Source of the DNA: JAVVUQ01 sp036653075
GTDB lineage: Bacteria; Bacillota; Clostridia; Christensenellales; CAG-314
NCBI GenBank assembly: GCA_036653075.1
Contig: JAVVUQ010000002.1
Span: forward strand, 1-43,334
DNA: 43,334 bases
Direction of reading: 5' to 3'
Numbering within the stretch: the first letter of the stretch is position 1; each line of letters opens with the position of its first letter. Both the position numbers and the translations under genes were made by a program. A model generated the notes under the pieces. It had not been told where the DNA came from. It searched no databases and worked only from the letters and a program-made list of their open reading frames with translations. Below are positions 36,863-43,334 of this stretch, one piece after another.

Positions 36863-37002
36863 ATAACAACCTCCGCAATAACCAATACTCAATTATTGAA
36901 TCGTTACATTATATGAAACAAAATAATGCTATATACATATCTATCTATTAGTTTTCTATTAGTTTTATTATACTAATGTATAATTATTATAATATTGTAT
37001 AT

Positions 37003-37890
37003 TTATTGAATTAAAAATGCTAATCCTGCGACTGCTGCGAAGGCTATAATTTGACCGCCTAAATAAATCCATATCGTATGACGTCCGCAAAAACAAATGA
37101 ATTTCATATGATTTGTCTTAACTAAAGGAAATAGCGTTTTTTTAGTTTTATAGTGCGTTCTGCCAAACACAGCGCCTAATAAAAAGTATCCTAAGTTTGG
37201 TAATATAGGTTGAAAATCTGCTGTACTTATTTGATTATTCCAAAAAATAAAGCTTTCAAGGCTATTCACATTTTTTGGAATATAAAGTAAATGACTTTCT
37301 AATCCTGAAATCTCATACGCTTTATAACCCCAATTAAAATATTCGCCGACTAAAATAATCGCTACGCTCAACAAAATAAGCGTCCAATTAGGCAATTTAA
37401 CAATGTATTTTTCAATTAATTCAATTAACGCCCAAAACAACACGCAAATTGCTAATACGTGAATTACATTAAAAACAATCGTCATTTCTAATTTTAAAAT
37501 TATGGATATCCAATAGGTGACTATGGTAATAAGCGCTGCTAATACTGCCATTTTAACGCTTCTAATTAAATTACTTTTAGACAATGAACAACTAATGCCT
37601 GATAAAATTATAAAACAATAAACGATAAAAGGTTGAATTACTTCACGCCATTCACAATTCCAATACCAAGTAGCAAAATTTAATATTTTAATTCCAACAA
37701 CAGATGTGAATCTTGAAAAACCATTAACTAACAAGACATCGCATAATGTATGGTCTAATACAACCAAAAAAATACATAACGCTCTAAAAAAATCAATTTC
37801 CCACACTCTTTTCTTGCTTTTTAAAACATCTAATGTTATTTCATTGACGCTATTATCATTCATTTGCTTTGTCATTTCTGCATCACTCAT
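37003..37890 (-). CDS. Integral membrane protein, heparan-alpha-glucosaminide N-acetyltransferase (HGSNAT)-like (DUF1624)
   Basis: 295 residues with about seven to eight membrane helices after a short soluble N-terminus. The opening KKRVWEIDFFRALCIFLVVLDH (28-49) carries the family's E/R-hxD-h-R-G/A-h start and the helix-1 histidine used in transmembrane acyl transfer. Members are presumed to acylate sugars across the membrane; the substrate here is not predictable. AAAGGAG precedes the ATG. It stands alone between the YlxY gene and mnmA, with no visible partner. Confidence 0.8.
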   Translation of the reverse strand: MSDAEMTKQMNDNSVNEITLDVLKSKKRVWEIDFFRALCIFLVVLDHTLCDVLLVNGFSRFTSVVGIKILNFATWYWNCEWREVIQPFIVYCFIILSGISCSLSKSNLIRSVKMAVLAALITIVTYWISIILKLEMTIVFNVIHVLAICVLFWALIELIEKYIVKLPNWTLILLSVAIILVGEYFNWGYKAYEISGLESHLLYIPKNVNSLESFIFWNNQISTADFQPILPNLGYFLLGAVFGRTHYKTKKTLFPLVKTNHMKFICFCGRHTIWIYLGGQIIAFAAVAGLAFLIQ

Positions 37891-38024
37891 CTTTTGCTCC
37901 TTTCTATACGTTTTAACAAATTAATTATTTTTTTAAACCAATCTCTTTGTTTGTATATTTAATATTTTTTTAGATTATTTAAAAGTTTTTGTCTATCTCT
38001 TATATTTTCCAAATAAACATTGCG

Positions 38025-39107
38025 TTATTTAAAAACCTTATCAATGACACCGCCGCCTAAGCAATCTGTTTCATTATAAAAAACCACATATTGACCTTCT
38101 GTCACCGCTCTTTGCAAAGTATCAAATTCAACATATGCTTTATCACCTGCTTCCTCTAATTTTACCTTTACTTTTTGTTCTTCCTGCCTATATCTAAATT
38201 TAGCGAAACATTCAAATTCTGATTCTTCTGATACTTTTGGTATCCAGTTGATTTCAGTAGCGAACAAAGCTTTTGAATCTAAAACGCTTTCGTCGCCGTG
38301 ACTAACTATAAGTCTATTATTTGTCATATCTTTTTCCACTACGAACCAACGATTTTGATTTTCTTTTTCGCCGCCCAAACCTAACCCACGCCGTTGCCCT
38401 ATCGTATAATACATCAAACCAATATGCTCGCCAACAACTTTGCCGTCTATTGTCACTATATCGCCTTTATGATTAGGAAAATAGTTGCTTAAAAATTCTC
38501 TAAAGTTTCTTTCTCCTATAAAACAAATGCCTGTGCTATCCTTCTTTTTTGCCGTACTTAGTCCATATTTCTCCGCAATTGCTCTAACTTCGTTTTTTAC
38601 CATATTTTCCAATGGAAACATAACATCTTTAAGTTGCGTTTGACTAAGTTGATTTAAAAAATAAGTTTGATCTTTATCTTTATCAGCGGCTTTTGTTAAA
38701 TAAGTAAATCCGTTTTTTCTAACTATTCCACAATAATGCCCTGTCGCTATATAATCTGCGCCAAGTGCATAGGCTTGCGTTAAAAATGGTCCAAATTTTA
38801 TTTCTCTATTACATAATACATCAGGATTCGGAGTGCGCCCTTTAGCGTATTCTTCTAAAAAATATTTAAAAACCTTGTCTTTATATTGTTTTGCATAATT
38901 AACTGTATAATATGGTATATTTAATAAATTACATACATTTTTAACATCATCATAATCTGCCTCAGCCGTACAATGTCCGCCACCGTCTTCCTCCTCCCAA
39001 TTGCGCATAAATAACCCTATAACATCGTAACCTTGTTCAACTAATAACGCAGCCGCTACGCTACTATCCACCCCGCCACTCATGGCTAATACTACTTTTT
39101 TTTTCAA
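38025..39107 (-). CDS. mnmA: tRNA-uridine 2-sulfurtransferase MnmA (TTG start)
   Basis: ATP-dependent thiolase making 2-thiouridine at position 34 of Lys, Glu and Gln tRNAs. The 360 residues have the PP-loop SGGVDSS (10-16), catalytic Cys99 (PNPDVLCNREIKF) and Cys195 (STGICFIGER), and the YYTIGQRRGLGLGG segment. The start codon is TTG, preceded by GAGG; the next in-frame ATG lies within the PP-loop and would destroy it. It follows the PF06541 gene by 13 bp and is probably co-transcribed with it. Confidence 0.96.
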   Translation of the reverse strand: MKKKVVLAMSGGVDSSVAAALLVEQGYDVIGLFMRNWEEEDGGGHCTAEADYDDVKNVCNLLNIPYYTVNYAKQYKDKVFKYFLEEYAKGRTPNPDVLCNREIKFGPFLTQAYALGADYIATGHYCGIVRKNGFTYLTKAADKDKDQTYFLNQLSQTQLKDVMFPLENMVKNEVRAIAEKYGLSTAKKKDSTGICFIGERNFREFLSNYFPNHKGDIVTIDGKVVGEHIGLMYYTIGQRRGLGLGGEKENQNRWFVVEKDMTNNRLIVSHGDESVLDSKALFATEINWIPKVSEESEFECFAKFRYRQEEQKVKVKLEEAGDKAYVEFDTLQRAVTEGQYVVFYNETDCLGGGVIDKVFK

Positions 39108-39120
39108 CTTTACGCCTCGC

Positions 39121-39882
39121 TTATTTTTTGCTGTTTTTTCTCATTTTTATAACTTCTAATATTTTATTTTTACTCTCGTCAATAGCCAAACTATCTAAAT
39201 ATCTTTTTAAACTATGTCTTAAATCTCCTTTTGAAAAAGGAAATATAAAACTACTTTTTTGCTCAAGTTCTTTCAATTCGTTTCTAATACTTGCTTTCAA
39301 ATTGTCATAATGCACGATTACCTTTGATTCTTTTACAAATCCTCGTATCTTACCCAAGACATTCAAGCTTATACCTAAATCGACTATTAGTATACCATAA
39401 AATAAGCCCAACACAAAGCAAAATGTTATATTATTTGCAAACCAATCTAACGCTTGTGTAAAAAGATTATATAATACAAAATAAAATAATGCGCCAAATG
39501 CGAACCAAAACAAGGAAAACAATGGACATATCACGCCTTGAATGTTACCCCATCTGCGTGAATAATCCCATAATTTTACCTTTACAACTTTAGTAAATAA
39601 AATTCCAACAATATATTCAATTAGCGTAACCAATATACACATAGACGTTAATCTAAATACATCTCGCCAAAATGGATTAACAATAAAATCTAACGACGCT
39701 TGCGACATCAAGTAAAACAAACAAATGCCAAATCCATAAATAGGCAAATATGGTCCATTTAAAAATCCCGGGTTTATCCATTTTTTTGTAGAGGAAAAAA
39801 ACCTTCTAAATACTAATTCAATACACCATCCTGACAATGAACCTATAAAAAATAAAAAACATAATTTAAAAAATAAATTCAT
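39121..39882 (-). CDS. Putative membrane protein of the ABC-transporter type IV / CmpB family (PF06541)
   Basis: 253 residues with about five to six membrane helices and a basic C-terminal tail (about 195-253). The N-terminal FIGSLSGWCIEL block and the NPGFLNGPYLPIYGFG block are family hallmarks. Despite the family name no ATPase partner is present nearby, and the function is unknown. An AGGAGCAT site precedes the ATG. It lies upstream of mnmA on the same strand with a 13-bp gap, and divergently from the ferritin-like gene. Confidence 0.82.
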   Translation of the reverse strand: MNLFFKLCFLFFIGSLSGWCIELVFRRFFSSTKKWINPGFLNGPYLPIYGFGICLFYLMSQASLDFIVNPFWRDVFRLTSMCILVTLIEYIVGILFTKVVKVKLWDYSRRWGNIQGVICPLFSLFWFAFGALFYFVLYNLFTQALDWFANNITFCFVLGLFYGILIVDLGISLNVLGKIRGFVKESKVIVHYDNLKASIRNELKELEQKSSFIFPFSKGDLRHSLKRYLDSLAIDESKNKILEVIKMRKNSKK

Positions 39883-39962
39883 AATATGCTCCTAAGTTAA
39901 GATAATTTTAAAATTAAATTATATATCAAAGCTCAATATCAATTGCTCATTACTTTTTTCAT

Positions 39963-40021
39963 AATTGTACAATAATTATAACAATTGTACAATAATTATA
40001 ACAATTTTACTGTAATTATGA
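39963..40021. promoter_or_regulatory. Tandem PerR-like operator repeats
   Basis: A 20-bp unit (AATTGTACAATAATTATAAC) is repeated exactly at 39963-39982 and 39983-40002, followed by a degenerate third copy. Read on the minus strand each unit contains TTATAAT-T-ATTGTAC, against the PerR box TTATAAT-N-ATTATAA: the left half is perfect and five of seven match on the right. The repeats lie between the PF06541 gene and the ferritin-like gene, a typical PerR target. Regulation is inferred. Confidence 0.5.
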
Positions 40022-40090
40022 TGCAACATACACCATTTGCGATTTGAACGCATACTATATGGTATTGTTATTTAACATTTAGGAGGTTAT

Positions 40091-40606
40091 ATGATAAGCG
40101 TACCCACAGAATTTTTCATAAAAGAACCATATCCAGAAATTAAAGGAGCTACAAACGATTCACAAACAGTAATGTATCTCCAAAACATTTATAGTTCATC
40201 TCATAGCGAAAGCACCGCTATTTTAACTTATGTTTATCAACACCTTATAACATCAAAGTTTAACGAACAACTTTCAAATGTCTTTATAGAAATAGGCAAA
40301 GTTGAAATGCGTCACCTTGAATTAATAGGCGAAGCTATTATAGATTTTGGCGGTAATCCGATATTTGCCGATAGTCAAGGCTCTTTTCTTTCAGGCAAAT
40401 GGGTAGATTATTCTACTAACATTGTACAAATGCTCGAAAATGACATAAAAGGCGAAGTGGAAGCCGCAGCTACGTATTTGAAAACCGCCGACGCCGTAAA
40501 AAACGAAAGCTTAAGCAAATTACTAAGACGTATAGCAAAAGACGAAGAACTTCACGCAGAAATTTTAACATCACTTCTTAAGCAAGTACGTTTTTGGATT
40601 GGATAA
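40091..40606 (+). CDS. Ferritin-like diiron protein
   Basis: 171-residue four-helix-bundle protein of the ferritin/rubrerythrin-like group. Likely diiron ligands are Glu40 (SHSEST), Glu72 and His75 (EMRH), Glu122 or Glu124 (KGEVEAA) and Glu152 and His155 (DEELH). It has no C-terminal rubredoxin domain, so it is not a classical rubrerythrin. Probable role: peroxide or iron handling in an anaerobe. AGGAGG precedes the ATG. It is the second isolated plus-strand gene in a minus-strand region; tandem PerR-like repeats lie about 70-130 bp upstream. Confidence 0.83.
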   Translation: MISVPTEFFIKEPYPEIKGATNDSQTVMYLQNIYSSSHSESTAILTYVYQHLITSKFNEQLSNVFIEIGKVEMRHLELIGEAIIDFGGNPIFADSQGSFLSGKWVDYSTNIVQMLENDIKGEVEAAATYLKTADAVKNESLSKLLRRIAKDEELHAEILTSLLKQVRFWIG

Positions 40607-40632
40607 ATATTTCTTTGCATATTATACTAATT

Positions 40633-40659
40633 ATTCTTATAATGTTAAATTATAAGAAT
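40633..40659. terminator. Possible bidirectional terminator between the ferritin-like gene and folA
   Basis: A perfect 11-bp stem (ATTCTTATAAT and complement) with a 5-base loop lies between two convergent genes. The T-runs on either side are short, so strength is uncertain. Confidence 0.5.
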
Positions 40660-40673
40660 TTAATATAATACAT

Positions 40674-41171
40674 TTATATAGTTTTAACATTTAAGTTTTT
40701 ATATTCGGTAAAACGCAATATTTTACCATTACTTTCAAGAGGTTCTGAAACAGAAACACACTGCCAATTTTCATTCTCGTCTAAATTGTCAAAAAATACT
40801 TCCGCATCGCCATCTGCGTCAACTTTTGTTACATATGCCCTATCACAATAATTTAATAATAAATGGTATACCTTAGCTCCGCCAATAATAAATATTTCAT
40901 CGCTATTTAAATTTTTGATAATGTCAAATAAAGCTTCTTTATTTTTAGCGACTATGCAATCTGTTCTATCAAGCGTTGAACTAAGCACAATATTAATTCT
41001 ATCTTTAAGCGGTTGACTGTTAGGCAGCGATTTAAGGGTATTGCTACCCATAACAACAATATTATGTATTGTTAAACTTTTAAATCTTTTCATATCTTCT
41101 TTTAATGAAAAAAGAAGTTTATTTTCTTTTCCAATTCCCCAATTGTTATCACAAACCACAACGGCTTTCAT
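40674..41171 (-). CDS. folA: Dihydrofolate reductase
   Basis: Regenerates tetrahydrofolate from the dihydrofolate made by ThyA. The 165 residues show the N-terminal NNWGIGKENKL, the catalytic acid in LKEDMKRFK, VMGSNT, and IIGGAKVYHLLL of the NADPH site. The tryptophan usual before the catalytic helix is a phenylalanine (LLFSLKED). The start overlaps the thyA stop in ATGA, so the two are translationally coupled. Confidence 0.95.
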   Translation of the reverse strand: MKAVVVCDNNWGIGKENKLLFSLKEDMKRFKSLTIHNIVVMGSNTLKSLPNSQPLKDRINIVLSSTLDRTDCIVAKNKEALFDIIKNLNSDEIFIIGGAKVYHLLLNYCDRAYVTKVDADGDAEVFFDNLDENENWQCVSVSEPLESNGKILRFTEYKNLNVKTI

Positions 41172-41998
41172 ATTGCCACCTCAAATTTTTCATTAAAAGC
41201 GTTATAATCATATCCAACAAGTTTAAAATCCTCTAATGAAAAGTCATAAAAATTCGTTACGTTTTTATTTATAATAAATTCGGGCGCTTTAAATTTTTCG
41301 CCCTGTAACATTCGTTTAATTCCATCTATATGTCTATCATAAATATGAGCGTCTGCTATAACGTGTACTAATTCTCCCACTTTTAAATTAGATACTTGCG
41401 CAAACATATTTAATAACACAGCATATTGCACCACGTTCCAATTATTAGCAACCGCCATATCTTGTGAACGTTGATTCAATAAACCGTTTAATACGTCGCC
41501 CGAAACGTTTAGCGTAAAAGAATAGGCGCACGGATATAGTTGCATTTCGTGTAAATCTTTATGAACGTACATATTTGAAATAATTCGTCTTGATTGTTTG
41601 TTATTTTTTAAATCATATAGCATCTTATCAACTTGGTCAAATTCGCCTTCGTTATAAATGCTCTTTTGCGCCAATTGATATCCGTATGCTTTGCCAATAG
41701 TTCCATACGTGTCTTTCCAACTATCCCAAATTCCACTTTTAAGTAATGTTGTATCGTTAGATTTTTTTTGCCATATCCATAACATTTCGTCAATACAAGA
41801 TTTAAAGGCTGTTCTTTTTAATGTTATTATAGGAAATTCCTCTTGCAAATTATATCTATTAACTATACAAAATTTTTTTATTGTATGCGCTTTTTCTCCA
41901 TCTTTCCATACTGGTCGAACGTCTAAATTTTTATCATAAAAGCCATTTTCTAAAATGTCTAAACAGTTATTTTCAAATATTATATCAGCTTTACTCAT
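41168..41998 (-). CDS. thyA: Thymidylate synthase ThyA
   Basis: Methylates dUMP to dTMP with methylene-tetrahydrofolate, giving dihydrofolate for FolA. I choose the ATG at 41998 (276 residues, MSKADIIFENN) because AAAGGAA precedes it at the right distance; an in-frame ATG at 42022 has none. The catalytic cysteine is in LYPCAYSFTLNV (Cys157), followed by NQRSQDMAVANNWN for the phosphate and uracil sites and HVIADAHIYDRH. The residue after the cysteine is Ala rather than the E. coli His. The start overlaps the oxidoreductase stop by 8 bases. Confidence 0.95.
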   Translation of the reverse strand: MSKADIIFENNCLDILENGFYDKNLDVRPVWKDGEKAHTIKKFCIVNRYNLQEEFPIITLKRTAFKSCIDEMLWIWQKKSNDTTLLKSGIWDSWKDTYGTIGKAYGYQLAQKSIYNEGEFDQVDKMLYDLKNNKQSRRIISNMYVHKDLHEMQLYPCAYSFTLNVSGDVLNGLLNQRSQDMAVANNWNVVQYAVLLNMFAQVSNLKVGELVHVIADAHIYDRHIDGIKRMLQGEKFKAPEFIINKNVTNFYDFSLEDFKLVGYDYNAFNEKFEVAI

Positions 41999-43238
41999 CT
42001 TTTTTTCCTTTGATTGTTTCAATCATTTTTTTGTGTGACATCAAGGCGTTTTTGTGACTTTCAAGCGAGTCTTTTAAATAAGTTATTTTTTTTGAAACGT
42101 TATCGCCATTTAAAACTTTAATAAATTCGTCAATCAATCCATTATCGCCGCCTAAATGTCCCATTCCGCCTGTTTTTGCGTGAACAATCTCGCATTTTCC
42201 GCCAAATCTATTTAACGTGAATTTAGCGTCACAATCGTTACCGTATATCTCGCCTTTAGTTCCATAAATATGGATTTTTCTGTAACAGCGTTTAGTAAGA
42301 GCCTGCATTGACAATGTCGCCGTAACATTTCCTTCTAATTTCATTAGTATCGTTTGACTATCAAAAACATCATTATCGCATCTATACACGCATCTACCAT
42401 ATGGCGATGTTTTTAAAACTTCTTTAAATTCCTTCATTGTCGCTTGATTATTTCCACAAATTAAAGTTTTATTTCCTATCATAAATGGCGTTGTATACTT
42501 GGTAAATCCATAATAAATTTTTTCCACGTCAAACGGACAATTTTTCCTTGCTTTGCATCCGTTTAAACAATAATTTGTCGCTCCAACTGGCTCGTTTTCT
42601 TTTTTAAAATATCTTAATCCGCCATACGCCTGCATTTCTACGCATTTTTTTCCCGTAAACCAATAAATAATATCAAAGTCGTGACTACATTTTGCTAAAA
42701 TATCTGGTGATGTTTCTTCTTCGCTACGCCAATTACCACGCACAAAACTATGCGCAAAATGCCAATAACCAACATTTTCCGTATGGTTAATATGCAAAAC
42801 ATCGCCTATGTCACCATTATCTATAACATTTTTTATTGCATTATAAAATGGAGCGTACCTTAGAACGTGACATACAACTACTTTCAATCCCCTTTCATCA
42901 GCTAAGCGCGATAACTGTTCGCATAATTTAATATCTGGAGATATCGGCTTTTCCAAAAGTATATTGTATCCTAATTCTAACGCTCTTTTAGCGTGTTTAT
43001 AATGGTCTTTATCTTGTGTGCATATAAGTAACGCATCAGAGATTTTTCCCGCATTAAAAAATGTTTCATCATTATTAAATCTATACCTATCTTCTATGTT
43101 CCATTTGTTTCCAATTTGTTGTAATAAAACTTCTTTTTTTTCACAAACAGCATTTATTTCAACATTTTTGTGTCGTAATAAAAGATTACCATATCCTCTG
43201 CCACGATTACCCAATCCCAATATCGCTATCTTTATCAT
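41991..43238 (-). CDS. Gfo/Idh/MocA-family oxidoreductase
   Basis: NAD(P)-dependent sugar or cyclitol dehydrogenase-like protein of 415 residues. The N-terminal Rossmann motif GLGNRGRGYG (8-17) and the EKP motif (LLEKPIS, about 95-101) are present; KCSHDFDIIYW (about 183-193) carries the catalytic-type His-Asp. A cysteine group CLNGCKARKNCPFD (about 222-235) is unlike classical members and could bind a metal or be structural. The substrate cannot be predicted. AAGGAGA precedes the ATG. Its end overlaps thyA by 8 bases, so it is co-translated with the thyA-folA pair although no functional link is known. Confidence 0.88.
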   Translation of the reverse strand: MIKIAILGLGNRGRGYGNLLLRHKNVEINAVCEKKEVLLQQIGNKWNIEDRYRFNNDETFFNAGKISDALLICTQDKDHYKHAKRALELGYNILLEKPISPDIKLCEQLSRLADERGLKVVVCHVLRYAPFYNAIKNVIDNGDIGDVLHINHTENVGYWHFAHSFVRGNWRSEEETSPDILAKCSHDFDIIYWFTGKKCVEMQAYGGLRYFKKENEPVGATNYCLNGCKARKNCPFDVEKIYYGFTKYTTPFMIGNKTLICGNNQATMKEFKEVLKTSPYGRCVYRCDNDVFDSQTILMKLEGNVTATLSMQALTKRCYRKIHIYGTKGEIYGNDCDAKFTLNRFGGKCEIVHAKTGGMGHLGGDNGLIDEFIKVLNGDNVSKKITYLKDSLESHKNALMSHKKMIETIKGKKDE

Positions 43239-43334
43239 AGGTATTCTCCTTATAATTAATATAAATTATTATCAATTTTTTTAATGAATTTATAAATTAT
43301 TTAATTTTATATCCTATATATTCTATCACAATTA

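Noticed and set aside
39963..40021. Tandem repeats as a CRISPR array
   Set aside because: The 20-bp units are directly adjacent without spacers, and no cas genes are present.
41168..42022. UGA recoding to tryptophan
   Set aside because: thyA ends in TGA overlapping the folA start, tryptophan is coded by TGG throughout, and the only tRNA-Trp seen has anticodon CCA.

Overview
This is AT-rich DNA of a low-GC, anaerobic, Clostridia-like Firmicute. The evidence is a B12-dependent glutamate mutase/methylaspartase operon, a Ser-Lys dyad LexA, RNase Y, the miaB-mutS-mutL-miaA cluster, and the ftsK/rimO/pgsA/cinA/recA/rny gene order typical of Firmicutes. I cannot name the species. The genetic code is standard: a thyA stop is TGA, and a tRNA-Trp(CCA) is present. 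No CRISPR array, rRNA or insertion sequence was found.

Layout. (1) Positions 1-5537, plus strand: the distal part of a glutamate fermentation operon (glmL, truncated by the window edge; glmE; methylaspartate ammonia-lyase; then an AtuA/DUF1446 protein and a DUF4387 protein in translational overlap), closed by a terminator. (2) 5538-9390, plus strand: a 563-bp gap holding a perfect 34-bp palindrome, then a XerS-like tyrosine recombinase, the GTPase HflX and the SOS repressor LexA. (3) 9557-17716, minus strand: a miaB-mutS-mutL-miaA run (tRNA modification and mismatch repair) and a PLP enzyme of the YnbB family. (4) 17808-20129, plus strand: a class A penicillin-binding protein. (5) 20321-23421, minus strand: a HAD phosphatase, RNase HI, tRNA-Trp, and RNase Y with a structured 5' leader. 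(6) 23796-26702: a 968-residue pseudopilin-like surface protein lying between rny and recA. (7) 26918-34646, minus strand: ftsK-rimO-pgsA-cinA-recA. (8) 34849-43238: a YlxY-like deacetylase with an M16 protease; an HGSNAT-like membrane protein; a PF06541 membrane protein with mnmA; a ferritin-like protein on the plus strand behind PerR-like repeats; and a Gfo/Idh oxidoreductase-thyA-folA operon.

How it fits together. The first operon converts glutamate to 3-methylaspartate and then mesaconate plus ammonia. The two DUF genes that follow probably serve the same pathway, but their function is not established. LexA, RecA, MutS/MutL, FtsK and a Xer recombinase make the window rich in genome-maintenance functions. 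Genes point right up to 9.4 kb and almost all point left afterwards. That convergence, with the Xer-like gene and its palindrome nearby, suggests (inference only) that the window lies near a replication terminus.

The least explained items are the AtuA/DUF4387 pair, the palindrome beside the Xer-like recombinase, the lone giant pseudopilin, the rny leader with mutually exclusive hairpins, and the tandem PerR-like repeats before the ferritin-like gene.
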